Of a DNA stretch of 64,000 bases, positions 9,175-18,531 are shown piece by piece. Numbering within the stretch: position 1 is the first letter of the stretch; every line of letters begins with the position of its first letter. The DNA is from Mariniblastus sp. (lineage in GTDB: Bacteria; Planctomycetota; Planctomycetia; Pirellulales; Pirellulaceae). The notes beneath the pieces were generated by a model. The model had not been told where the DNA came from. It ran no database searches and saw nothing but the letters and a program-made list of their open reading frames with translations. A program made the translations under genes and the position numbers. Location: contig JAKVBG010000012.1 of NCBI GenBank assembly GCA_022447605.1, forward strand, positions 1 through 64,000, given 5' to 3'.

Positions 9175-10922
9175 TGCGCTGGACTTACCTGATAACCCGC
9201 TTGTTTATCTTGTTGCTGATCGCCCTGGCGCTCTTCATCAGTAAAGACTCACTGATCCGGATGGCACTCATCCAGGCCGGCGAATCTTCGATTGGGGCCA
9301 AGGTTGAAATTGGCCAGGTCCGATCCTCCCTTTGGGACGGCAAGCTATACCTTCGCGAATTGGCAATCGCCGACCCCCGAGACCCGATGCGCAACCTGCT
9401 ACAGGCCGACGTTGCCTATCTGGTCCTGGACGCGAACCGGTTGCTACACCGCGAACTGGTCATCGAGAAAGGATCCTCGACCCAAGTGCAATTTGGGGCC
9501 CCCCGATCTGTCTCCGGAGCCCTACCCGATCGCCAAGTTGCCGTAACGGAACTGAATACCCAGGGCAAAGTTGTTTCACAACCGAACCGGCAACAACTTT
9601 CGAAACGCTGGCTGGAACAATTTGCATTCCTTCCCAAGGGACTGGCCCATGGTTTCTCCGAAGACAAATTAACGACCTACCAGATTTCCCATGAACTGGC
9701 CCAGAAATGGGAACCGTTGATGGAGACGCAACGAAAGGAACTCAGCCGACTAACCAGACTGGTTGGTCAACTGGAAAATGCAACGGCGATCGAGATTTCA
9801 AACCCCTTAAGAGACCAACAGCGGGTGGAAAAAGCGAAACGTCAAATGCAGCAAACGAAAACGCAATTAAGTGAACTCCAGCAAAACCTGGCTGACTTGA
9901 ACGTAACCGCCAATCGAGACCTGGTCAAACTGGAAGCCGCCAAAGATATCGACCTCAGGAACCTGGAAAGCCTGGTGGGGACGAGCCCCTTTGATACGGA
10001 ACTGGTCTCGGGTCACCTGATGCAACAGAACCAGGTCGCCTATACCCGCGAAGTCGTAAACTGGTTCCACTGGTTCCGCAATTCCATCCCCGATCCAAAC
10101 CAGGATTTCCAGCCGGCCTTACCGGCCGGGGCCGATTTCAAATTACCCTCCAGGGAATCAGCTCCCCGATTCCTGATCAAACATATGGACCTGGACGGAG
10201 AAGGCAAAGTCGCCGGGCATCACTTTCACTTCTCCGGTTTTGCCCAGAACCTGTCAACGCATCCGCAATCGCATGACCAGCCGACCACCTTCCACTTGCG
10301 GGCACAGGGAGAAACCCACCTGGTGATTGACTGCACGCTGGACCGCCGCCATGAAATTCCACGGGACACGCTTGTCGTTCATTGCCCCAACCTGAGTTTG
10401 CCCGCCCAGACCATTGGCGACCCGGACAGCATGCTCGTCAAAATGACGCCCTGCAGGATGGAAGCCGATATCCGCATCGAACTGCATGGCAATGAACTGT
10501 CGGGCAATATGGTGTTTCGGCACACCGACCTGATGATGCAGATCGAAGAGATGAAGACACTCTCTGGCGGAGCCCAGATGGCCGATGAAATCAATCTCAA
10601 CCTGGCCAGCCTCAGCGAATTCGAAATCAGCGCCCAACTCGGGGGAACGATCGACGAGCCGGAAATCTCGATCGATTCGGACCTGGGAGGTCGCTTTGCT
10701 GCCATCATGAACCGGATTGTTGAAAAAAAGGCAGGCAGGCGAATGGAAGACTACCGCGCAAGGATTGCCGAAATTAACCATGAGCACGTGGACGGCATGA
10801 ACCAGTTCGTCATCAAGGGCCTGGGCGACATGCTGAATGAGTTGAAGAGCCACCAGGCGACAGCATCGCAGATCCAGACTCGGATCCCCAACAACCTGGG
10901 CGGTTCACAAATCCGACGCTAG
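9171..10922 (+). CDS. TIGR03545-like protein (AsmA-like, N-terminal anchor)
   Basis: ATGA overlap with preceding gene; N-terminal TM, central coiled coil, C-terminal 'LGGTIDEPEISIDSDLGGRFAAIMNRIVEKKAG'. Confidence 0.7.
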   Translation: MMRWTYLITRLFILLLIALALFISKDSLIRMALIQAGESSIGAKVEIGQVRSSLWDGKLYLRELAIADPRDPMRNLLQADVAYLVLDANRLLHRELVIEKGSSTQVQFGAPRSVSGALPDRQVAVTELNTQGKVVSQPNRQQLSKRWLEQFAFLPKGLAHGFSEDKLTTYQISHELAQKWEPLMETQRKELSRLTRLVGQLENATAIEISNPLRDQQRVEKAKRQMQQTKTQLSELQQNLADLNVTANRDLVKLEAAKDIDLRNLESLVGTSPFDTELVSGHLMQQNQVAYTREVVNWFHWFRNSIPDPNQDFQPALPAGADFKLPSRESAPRFLIKHMDLDGEGKVAGHHFHFSGFAQNLSTHPQSHDQPTTFHLRAQGETHLVIDCTLDRRHEIPRDTLVVHCPNLSLPAQTIGDPDSMLVKMTPCRMEADIRIELHGNELSGNMVFRHTDLMMQIEEMKTLSGGAQMADEINLNLASLSEFEISAQLGGTIDEPEISIDSDLGGRFAAIMNRIVEKKAGRRMEDYRARIAEINHEHVDGMNQFVIKGLGDMLNELKSHQATASQIQTRIPNNLGGSQIRR

Positions 10923-11140
10923 CAGACCAACTTTTAAGACGGGCCCATTTCCTGAAACTCGGTCTTCTCCTGCCAGCACATGACCGACCTTCTCTCGGCT
11001 CGACTGGATCCCCCTCACCCGTTGCCAGTCTGCACCTGCGCGATGGCAACCGACCTCGCATTTATGTTTACACGTTTTCCGAATCGCGCCATACTTGACG
11101 GATCAATGCTTGATTCTTGATTCATCCATGAGGAAAGTGA

Positions 11141-11968
11141 ATGTTCAGGCTCGCCGTCAGCCAATTCTGCAGTTATCGCTGGTCGTTTTTCCAAGATGTT
11201 GTTCGTTATTCCAAGTCGGGTATTACCGGGATCGGCCTGTGGCGCCAAAAGTTGGATGATTTGGGTCATGACGAGGCGATCGACCTCCTTTCGGAAATGC
11301 AAATGGACGTCTCGAGCTTGAGCTGGGCAGGCGGGTTTACCGGGAGCAATGGAACCAGTTTTCAATCCGCCGTCGATGATGCAATCGAGTCGATCGCATT
11401 GGCCCACCGCCTGCAGGCAAACTGCCTGGTCATCCATCCAGGGAGTCGCAACGGCCACACCCACAGTCACCTGTCACGACTCTTCCAAACAGCGTTCCAA
11501 ACCTTGACACCGATTGCCGAAGATTACGGGGTCCGCCTCGCAATCGAACCCTGCCTCGGGTACCGTCAGAGCCCGTTTGATTTTTTCCGGTCCTGGCAAC
11601 AACAGGTCGAGGCGATCCGGGAATTCCCACCCGAACAACTCGGGTTGGTCATCGACCTCTACCATGTCGGCGACCAACAGGAACTGATCGGGCTGCTGAA
11701 AAATTTCCTGCCGCGAATCGCCCTGGTCCAACTGGCTGATTTCCAGACCCGACCTGCGCGGGAAGAAAACCGCTGCCTGCTGGGACAGGGAAAGGTTCCG
11801 CTCGCCTCATGGCTGGACCAACTTGCCCGCGTCGATTACCAAGGTTTCGTGGAATTGGAACTCCATGGACACGGGTTACAAGGCTTGCCGTATGACGAGA
11901 TCATCCAGTCCTCCCAGTCGTTTTTGAATTCGCTGCCGGCTATCCAGCAATGGGGAGTGGCCCATTAA
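11141..11968 (+). CDS. Sugar phosphate isomerase/epimerase (xylose-isomerase-like TIM barrel)
   Basis: TIM-barrel motifs 'CLVIHPGSRNGHTH', 'VRLAIEPCLGYRQSP', 'LGLVIDLYHVGDQ', 'QGFVELELHG'. Confidence 0.8.
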   Translation: MFRLAVSQFCSYRWSFFQDVVRYSKSGITGIGLWRQKLDDLGHDEAIDLLSEMQMDVSSLSWAGGFTGSNGTSFQSAVDDAIESIALAHRLQANCLVIHPGSRNGHTHSHLSRLFQTAFQTLTPIAEDYGVRLAIEPCLGYRQSPFDFFRSWQQQVEAIREFPPEQLGLVIDLYHVGDQQELIGLLKNFLPRIALVQLADFQTRPAREENRCLLGQGKVPLASWLDQLARVDYQGFVELELHGHGLQGLPYDEIIQSSQSFLNSLPAIQQWGVAH

Positions 11969-11991
11969 GGCGCCCGTTCCACCCTTTGGTC

Positions 11992-13377
11992 TCAGGGAAT
12001 CAACTGGAAGCAGACCAGCCTGTCGCGACTTCTCACATAGAGTCGCCCCTGCGAGATGACAGGAGCTGACCAACAGGGGTATTTCAAGCTCTGTACCGAA
12101 TCCTGTTCACCGGGAGACCAGCGGGTCACCCGTTCAAACTTTTCTTCCGTCGCGCGGACCAGGAACAATTCGCCCCGTTCGTCCACGACTACCAGATGCC
12201 CGTCGACGTAAGTCAGTGAAGATCGACCACTGCCGCCAGCCGTCCATTTCACTTCCCCCGTTTCCCAGTCAACACAACGCAATTGGGCGCCGGCGGTCTG
12301 CCGGCCGCTACTGGCATACAGCAGGCCCCGATCCAGGATGGCCGTATTCCAGTGGGTGGCCAACGACGGATCACGACGCCCCCCGTCTGACCAAACGACC
12401 CGGGGACGAAATTCGCGGTCCAACTCGATCAACAGGCTGCCCGGGCCATAACATTCTGAAATGAAGATACGGTTCCCCTGGACAACGGGAGTGGCGGCAT
12501 TGACACTTTCCAACAGCCTGGCTCGAAACGGTTTCTCAAACAGCATTTCCCCACTGGCCAAATCGAATCCCGCCAGTTGGTTACGACCCCAGACGACCAC
12601 CACGTCCCGTTCGTGAATCCGCGCTACCTGGATCGACGAATAACTGGCAAGGTCATCGCCAAACGTCCGTCGTATTTCACCGGTATGTTTATCAAGAACG
12701 ACCACCAACGTCTCGTTGGGCAAAACCTGGTCGAGGCGACCGGGGGCCGCGTCCTTCGATTCGGGCGAACTGCCGCCGACCATCACCAACACGTCATCCC
12801 CATGAACCAGGGGAGAACTCCCCACGCCAAAAAAATTCTGGACCACATCGAAGTCGGCATTCAGGTCCCGTTTCCAGAGCAACTTGCCATTTGCGGTATC
12901 GACACAGTGCAATTGACCGGTGACTCCATAAACGTAGACCTGCTCGCCGTCGACGAACGGGCTGGCCCGTGGACCGGAATCGTAACCGTATAGATCGCGA
13001 TACTGCACCGGGTAGCGGTACTCCCAAACGAGTTCACCGTTTTCCGTGTCGATACATCGAAGTCGCCCTTCCCGACCCACCCGGTCCAGTTGAAAGAACT
13101 GGTTCCCGACCACCGAACCGATACCATAACCTTCCCCTAGTTCGACATCCCACAACAGCTTGAGTTTTCCGTTGCTCCAATCGGTGGAAATCCCGGTCTC
13201 GGCCGATTTGCCATCTCTCCCGCTGCCGAGGAAACCGGGCCAATCATCGGGCAAAGGTTGACCGTACCACGCGAGACAGCTCAGCAAGGCGGATCCCATC
13301 ATGGCCCGGATTGAAAACAGGGTTAACAAAGGCCTGCTCCTGTTCTGATCTAGCGCGGATTCCTGTCTGACAGACAA
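11992..13377 (-). CDS. PQQ-binding-like beta-propeller repeat protein
   Basis: Repeated blades 'VDTANGKLLWKRDLNADFD', 'FDLASGEMLFEKPF', 'VDWETGEVKWTAGG'; N-terminal hydrophobic segment. Confidence 0.88.
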   Translation of the reverse strand: MSVRQESALDQNRSRPLLTLFSIRAMMGSALLSCLAWYGQPLPDDWPGFLGSGRDGKSAETGISTDWSNGKLKLLWDVELGEGYGIGSVVGNQFFQLDRVGREGRLRCIDTENGELVWEYRYPVQYRDLYGYDSGPRASPFVDGEQVYVYGVTGQLHCVDTANGKLLWKRDLNADFDVVQNFFGVGSSPLVHGDDVLVMVGGSSPESKDAAPGRLDQVLPNETLVVVLDKHTGEIRRTFGDDLASYSSIQVARIHERDVVVVWGRNQLAGFDLASGEMLFEKPFRARLLESVNAATPVVQGNRIFISECYGPGSLLIELDREFRPRVVWSDGGRRDPSLATHWNTAILDRGLLYASSGRQTAGAQLRCVDWETGEVKWTAGGSGRSSLTYVDGHLVVVDERGELFLVRATEEKFERVTRWSPGEQDSVQSLKYPCWSAPVISQGRLYVRSRDRLVCFQLIP

Positions 13378-13456
13378 ACTGCCCCCGCTCCCTGCCCAAC
13401 CGATGGAACCATGCTATAGAATGGAATCGTGGTAACGGACAGGGCAGGGCACTCGT

Positions 13457-14005
13457 TTGCCGATTCACCATGTTAGACGATACCCCACCGTGAAGGTATC
13501 AGGTCGGCTCACCTTCCCGATGCCGAACCCCCTGGTCCCGGGTGGCTCGCAATTACCAGAATATTTCAGACAGGCATCCAACGTGCTCGTGGTCAACGAC
13601 TCCTTGTCGATTCCCTTGAGGGAATTTGAATTCAGTTTTACCCGTTCTCCCGGACCCGGGGGCCAGAACGTCAACAAGGTCAATACGAAAGTTGTCTTGC
13701 GATGGGATGTTGCCAAGTCAAAAACTTTACCGGATGAAGTCCGCCAGAGGTTCTTGTTACAAAACAGGACAAAAATCTCGAAATCCGGCGAGTTCCTGGT
13801 CACAAGCCACCGCTTTCGCGACCAGGGCCGGAACGTTGCCGATTGCCTTAACAAGTTACGCGAACGCTTGCTGCTGGCCTGCGAGGCACCCAAACGACGG
13901 ATTAACACCCGACCGACACGGTCTGCCAAGAAACGACGGCTCGAATCAAAACGTCGTCAGTCCGAGAAAAAAAGCGCCCGACGGCCACCCCGCCTCGATA
14001 CATAA
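13457..14005 (+). CDS. arfB: ArfB/YaeJ-like alternative ribosome-rescue / class I release-factor-like protein (start may be 13520)
   Basis: GGQ motif 'FSFTRSPGPGGQNVNKVNTKVVLRWD' and long basic C-terminal tail (TRSAKKRRLESKRRQSEKKSARR). Confidence 0.85.
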   Translation: MPIHHVRRYPTVKVSGRLTFPMPNPLVPGGSQLPEYFRQASNVLVVNDSLSIPLREFEFSFTRSPGPGGQNVNKVNTKVVLRWDVAKSKTLPDEVRQRFLLQNRTKISKSGEFLVTSHRFRDQGRNVADCLNKLRERLLLACEAPKRRINTRPTRSAKKRRLESKRRQSEKKSARRPPRLDT

Positions 14006-14137
14006 CTACCCCCCCTTTACCCGACCAAATGTCCAAGTTTAATACATGGGTAGATACTGGAATTCTGACCAAAAACCATTCATCGAATCGCATCGCAGGG
14101 GATATAATCCTGCAAACGAAGCCACCGAGGGCCATCC

Positions 14138-14902
14138 ATGGCAAAAAAGAAAAACGACATTGACCATATCCTGCAGCATTGGAGTTTTGACCCAACCAGT
14201 GTCAATGTACGGATCCTTGAACTGACCAATCGTGAAGTCCTGCAAATGCGGGTTGATATGGGCGTCTTGCAACTCGAAATCGAGGGCCGTCCCGATGGTG
14301 GTCGACCGGACGGGGCCCCGACCTATTTTGAACTGCTTAAACAGAAGGCCTCCCTGTCGGACCAGGAATTTGTCCTTTCCGAGACACAATGCATTGAAGT
14401 CGACCGGGAATTTGTCCAGTTTTACCATCGGCGCATCTGCTGGCTGCAACTCAAGGAATTTGATCGCGCTGTTCGCGATGCCGATCACACTCTGGCCCTG
14501 ATGGACTTTTGCAAAGTCCACTCACCTGATGATGAATGGACTATCTCGCATGAACAGTACCGTCCATTCGTTCTCTATCATCGAACTCAGGCCGCTGCAC
14601 TGACCCAGCTGGAAGTCGAAAACTCGGACCGCGCCGAGCTGGCTATTGACGAAGTCAACCAGGGACTTAACCGGCTCCGTTTCTTGTTCCTGGAGTACAA
14701 CGCGGAAGAGCAATTTGCCAACGATGAACTCGTTCAGCGGCTGACCGAGTTCCGGGATAGCCTGCGGGAAAAGTATGGCGTTGAACAGACACTTCATGAA
14801 CAGTTGGCCAGCGCCGTCGAAAATGAAGAGTACGAGTGGGCAGCCGATCTTCGTGATCAGATCTCACAACGCGACGAAGCGTCTCACTTTGAGGAAGAAT
14901 AG
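14138..14902 (+). CDS. UvrB/UvrC (UVR) motif-containing protein
   Basis: C-terminal 'LHEQLASAVENEEYEWAADLRDQISQRDE' matches the UVR motif. Confidence 0.8.
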   Translation: MAKKKNDIDHILQHWSFDPTSVNVRILELTNREVLQMRVDMGVLQLEIEGRPDGGRPDGAPTYFELLKQKASLSDQEFVLSETQCIEVDREFVQFYHRRICWLQLKEFDRAVRDADHTLALMDFCKVHSPDDEWTISHEQYRPFVLYHRTQAAALTQLEVENSDRAELAIDEVNQGLNRLRFLFLEYNAEEQFANDELVQRLTEFRDSLREKYGVEQTLHEQLASAVENEEYEWAADLRDQISQRDEASHFEEE

Positions 14903-15203
14903 TCGTTTCGCGGAACGAACCGTTTAGCCCGTCGATCAAAATCGAGGGCCGCCAACTGGGCGACACCTGCCGTTCCATCGGCGGACTGAAACGGGAAAAT
15001 TTTACTGGGAACTGCAAAATTTTCACGGTTTCACTCAAGTCCGGCCAGACCTGTCCGGTGCTAGCAGGCTCGAGAAAACGAATCAAAACACCCCGCTTGC
15101 AATAACTTACGCCTATTCTTCTTTCGCTTTTGCTTCCCTTGGCATGCGAACTGCATAGCCTTCTATGGAACAGCCCCGTACCCGGAACACAAAGGAGTGT
15201 CAG

Positions 15204-15554
15204 ATGTTAGTTCTGTCAAGGAAGTTAAACCAGGAAATCACCATTGGCGACAACGTGACCATTACGGTTCTCAAGGTGAAAGGGAACACGGTCCGACTGG
15301 GGATCGACGCCCCACGACATGTCCGCATCGCCCGGGGTGAATTGCCGAAAGAACCGAGGGAACCCGCTGCCGAGGTCACCGTTGTTTTCAACGACCCGGC
15401 CAAATCGACCGACGCGGAGACGTTGGAACTCCTACCCTTCGACTCGACCCGGCAGGGGACCGGTTCCATCCGCTACCAGACGCGGGTACCGAAAGCGCTG
15501 GCACACAGCCGCTTGAAGTCGATTGTCGCGGAACTGGGCGAGCGCCAAGGTTAA
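15204..15554 (+). CDS. csrA: Carbon storage regulator CsrA with extended C-terminus
   Basis: MLVLSRKLNQEITIGDNVTITVLKVKGNTVRLGIDAPRHVRIARGEL; AAAGGAG Shine-Dalgarno before ATG at 15204. Confidence 0.95.
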   Translation: MLVLSRKLNQEITIGDNVTITVLKVKGNTVRLGIDAPRHVRIARGELPKEPREPAAEVTVVFNDPAKSTDAETLELLPFDSTRQGTGSIRYQTRVPKALAHSRLKSIVAELGERQG

Positions 15555-15640
15555 AGGGGACTCTCGATTCAGGTCAGCAGCCAGGGGCAGCAGGGATGGC
15601 AGGCCCCGGCCAATCGGTTTGGATTCGCCGGAATTAGGTT

Positions 15641-15997
15641 TTACGATTCCGGATCCAAAGGAACATAGCAGCGACGCCAAGGATTTTCGTCGATCAATTT
15701 CCACTTGTGGCCGCCCCCCGTGCAATCTTCGGCCAGCAGGACATCCCCGGACCGGATTTCCTGGACGTCACCGAGCCGGTTCTCAAAACGTAAAGTACCA
15801 CAGAGTGTGAGCACGGACTGGCGCCGGGGCGTGTTGTGCCAATCGTATCCTCTTCCCGATCCGGTTTCTGCAAATTGGCCCCTGATGGCGCGCCTGAGGG
15901 GCCGAGAGGGCCACAGCATCCCCATGGGGGATCATCTCCAGACCGATTCGAAATGCGACTCGCCATCGTCACCGGTATACATGCGAATCAACTTCAT
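15641..15997 (-). pseudogene. Cupin-domain protein interrupted by an in-frame TGA / apparent compensating frameshifts
   Basis: ATG at 15997 overlaps the stop of the upstream hydrolase (ATGA); MKLIRMYTGDDGESHFESVWR-TGA(15932-15934); same frame resumes with YDWHNTPRRQSVLTLCGTLRFEN...SGDVLLAEDCTGGGH cupin motifs. Confidence 0.6.
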
Positions 15998-18144
15998 GGG
16001 CAGCGTTTTTTCTCTGGCAGGTTACCGATGTCACCCTCGCTCAAGCCGGGCACGAAACCGGCCGGGACAACCAGGGAATCAAAAGTCGGATTTTGCTCGA
16101 TTCGTCCCAGATTTTTCAGGTGATCCAACAGGATTCGGCGCACCTCGACGATCGCCTTGGGATGCCTATGGACTTCGGCATGCTCTTCGGTCACCCCCAC
16201 CTCGCTTGCCACATGATTCACTTTCGCACTCTCCACCGCGACGACCCCGTCTCCCGGTCGAATCCAATCCGCGTTGAAGAAACGGAGCCAGCTGTTCTCC
16301 GAATTATCTCCGTAGATATTGTGGAACATGACCCGGTTGGCCTGCGCCATCCCCGCCATCTTCTGGATAAACAGGGAATCCGGCGCCAGGGAATCGACAC
16401 TCGTCGGGATGGTCAGCGTCTTGATGTTGCGCAATTGCTCCCGGTTCATGTCGACAAAATCAGAGAACTGGGATTCCAACAACTGGGGCAGGGAAAACAG
16501 CTTCTGGCCCAGCCACCGTGTCAGCGAGTTGGCATAGTGGGTTCCATGATGGGGTGAGGCAATCGTAATGACACGGGCAATCGATTGGTTGTCTTCAAAG
16601 AAGAACAGGTTTTTGATATCGCTCAGCTCGCCCCAGTCACCCCTCATCTGCTCAAAAGGCTCTTCACTGAAAATATTCCAGAACTGGTTGCCACTATCGA
16701 TCGTCTGCATACGGGAAAGCAAACCGCCCATGCTGTGACCAACCAGGACCATCTGCTCCATCGATTCCGACTGGCTGAGAGGATCCACCGTCTGTCGCAA
16801 CTTCACCAGGTCATCGCGCAGCTGTTGGGCGCTGATCCAGAACGGCTGGCCCGTGGGGTACATGTAGAACCAGAACTGGTACTGTTTGCGGATTTCCGGG
16901 TTCGCCCTCAGATCATTGAACATTGGCAGCCAGGTGACAGGCGAGGACCAGAATCCATGCACCATGACAACCGGGATTTTTTCGGGGTCGTATGGCTCAA
17001 TCATGTACATCCCGTAAAGTTCATCGGCGATATCGGCACTGAGCAACGTAGCCGCCGAGAGCACATGGGAGTTCAACAATGGGTCGCTGAGGTAGTAGGC
17101 CAAGGGCAAGGTGTACTCGGACTCGAGGGGAATATTCCGTCCTTCGACCGAGACCATCGACGTTTCCAGTGGGTCAATCAACCTCATCTTGACCCGGTAA
17201 GTCGATGGCGAGGACTCGGCTTCCGGAACGTGGACTTCGCAGAATGCGGTCATGGGCATCGCCAGCGAGGGCGGGTAGTACTGTTCGAAGCCGGTCGTCG
17301 AATCAGTCTTCTTGCGAACCGCAATCAACGGCACGCCCAACCCGAAGGTCTTGTAACTGTTTTCCAGTCCATCCATTTCAAAATCGCTGACCAGTTCGAA
17401 CCGCTCAAACTCCTCGGCTCTCCAACGACCTTCAATCTGCATCTCGAATTCAACGCGCAAATCGTCCGACGCCAAAATTTCGTATACATGTTCCGGCTGA
17501 AACCGGGAATCGGGACACATGATTTTCAACATCCCTTCCAGAGAGCGATTGTAGGTATCACAAATCTGGCGGAATTGCGGGTCGTAGGCGTTGCGTTTGA
17601 GATCCAACTGCGGGGCAAACAGGAACTGGTAGGCGTGAATAATCGAAGTCAAATAGAGTTGCACAGCCTCTTTCTGTTGGCCAACCTGGGACAACCAATT
17701 CGCCTCGATTTCACTCAGCTCGGCAATCGCGTGAACTTGTGCCATCGTCGGGTTGCGGCGACAGTTCTCCTGGATATAGGTGACCGTCTCGGCCGGCGAA
17801 GATTCGTACTCCTCCTCGAGATTGTTGCGGCGCAGGAATAACAGGGTGCGCTCGGACGGATTTTCACGTTTGGCCCAGAAACGATTGATGGGCCCTCGGT
17901 ATTCAAATTTCTTGGCCGGCTTGACTTCGACTTGAGAATTTGATGTCAACAGGATGACATCGGCAAATTTACGGGCGTCGTGCATATCGTCCAGTTGACA
18001 ACCGACCAGTCCGATGCCGAGGGTCAATACACAGGCCGGCGCCAGAAGGCGCACCGATCGCAATGAAAAGATGTGTCCCATATGGATGGCTATCAATACT
18101 GCCAAGCGTGTTGCCAGGTGGAGCGAAATCCCCCCCAATCGCAT
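15994..18144 (-). CDS. Lipoprotein-like alpha/beta hydrolase (lipase/esterase-like)
   Basis: 'IPVVMVHGFWSSPVTW' oxyanion region, nucleophile elbow 'MVLVGHSMGGLLSR', lipobox-like 'LGIGLVGC'. Confidence 0.82.
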   Translation of the reverse strand: MRLGGISLHLATRLAVLIAIHMGHIFSLRSVRLLAPACVLTLGIGLVGCQLDDMHDARKFADVILLTSNSQVEVKPAKKFEYRGPINRFWAKRENPSERTLLFLRRNNLEEEYESSPAETVTYIQENCRRNPTMAQVHAIAELSEIEANWLSQVGQQKEAVQLYLTSIIHAYQFLFAPQLDLKRNAYDPQFRQICDTYNRSLEGMLKIMCPDSRFQPEHVYEILASDDLRVEFEMQIEGRWRAEEFERFELVSDFEMDGLENSYKTFGLGVPLIAVRKKTDSTTGFEQYYPPSLAMPMTAFCEVHVPEAESSPSTYRVKMRLIDPLETSMVSVEGRNIPLESEYTLPLAYYLSDPLLNSHVLSAATLLSADIADELYGMYMIEPYDPEKIPVVMVHGFWSSPVTWLPMFNDLRANPEIRKQYQFWFYMYPTGQPFWISAQQLRDDLVKLRQTVDPLSQSESMEQMVLVGHSMGGLLSRMQTIDSGNQFWNIFSEEPFEQMRGDWGELSDIKNLFFFEDNQSIARVITIASPHHGTHYANSLTRWLGQKLFSLPQLLESQFSDFVDMNREQLRNIKTLTIPTSVDSLAPDSLFIQKMAGMAQANRVMFHNIYGDNSENSWLRFFNADWIRPGDGVVAVESAKVNHVASEVGVTEEHAEVHRHPKAIVEVRRILLDHLKNLGRIEQNPTFDSLVVPAGFVPGLSEGDIGNLPEKKRCP

Positions 18145-18221
18145 GCCTATTACTAGTCCGTGGCCAACAGGTCAACGCCAACGAACCGTTGAATGGCTAG
18201 CACGGGGACAGAAACCGGGCC

Positions 18222-18357
18222 GGGGAATGGGTGACCTCCGGAAAAAACGCCGGTTTGGGAGAACGGGACAACCCGGGTCTGGCAGAGCAACCCGTGCAGG
18301 AGACGGGAAAATCAACAGGCAACGACCATCCCGCAGCTTTCCCAAAGCTGCTTTTTT
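18222..18357 (+). ncRNA. Candidate structured non-coding RNA ending in an intrinsic terminator (unclassified)
   Basis: Intergenic; potential long-range pairing GGGG-AAUGGGU with ACCAUCCC, internal CCCGU/ACGGG and CCGG/CCGG hairpins, followed directly by the terminator. Confidence 0.3.
18333..18357 (+). terminator. Intrinsic terminator in a divergent intergenic region
   Basis: GCAGCTTT-CCC-AAAGCTGC-TTTTTT; 8-bp perfect stem plus U-tract. Confidence 0.8.
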
Positions 18358-18531
18358 CATTAACTTTGGAGTTCGATGATCGGGATAGCTGTCGGCTGGC
18401 CCGAGATCGGTGAGATCGGTGGGCCGGTCCATTTGTCAGTCGGGCCCGGGAAGGGGTACATTGGTGCCTGGGCGGGAATCCCTTTTGCCGGTGCCGTCCC
18501 CGGTTTGGTTTGAGTCATAAAAGGTGTTGTC

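Noticed and set aside
16585-17841. 418-aa plus-strand ORF
   Set aside because: Antisense to the alpha/beta hydrolase with GHSMGG motif; His/Arg-rich shadow composition.
18409-18426. Tandem GAGATCGGT x2
   Set aside because: Only two 9-bp copies; too short to claim as a repeat element.
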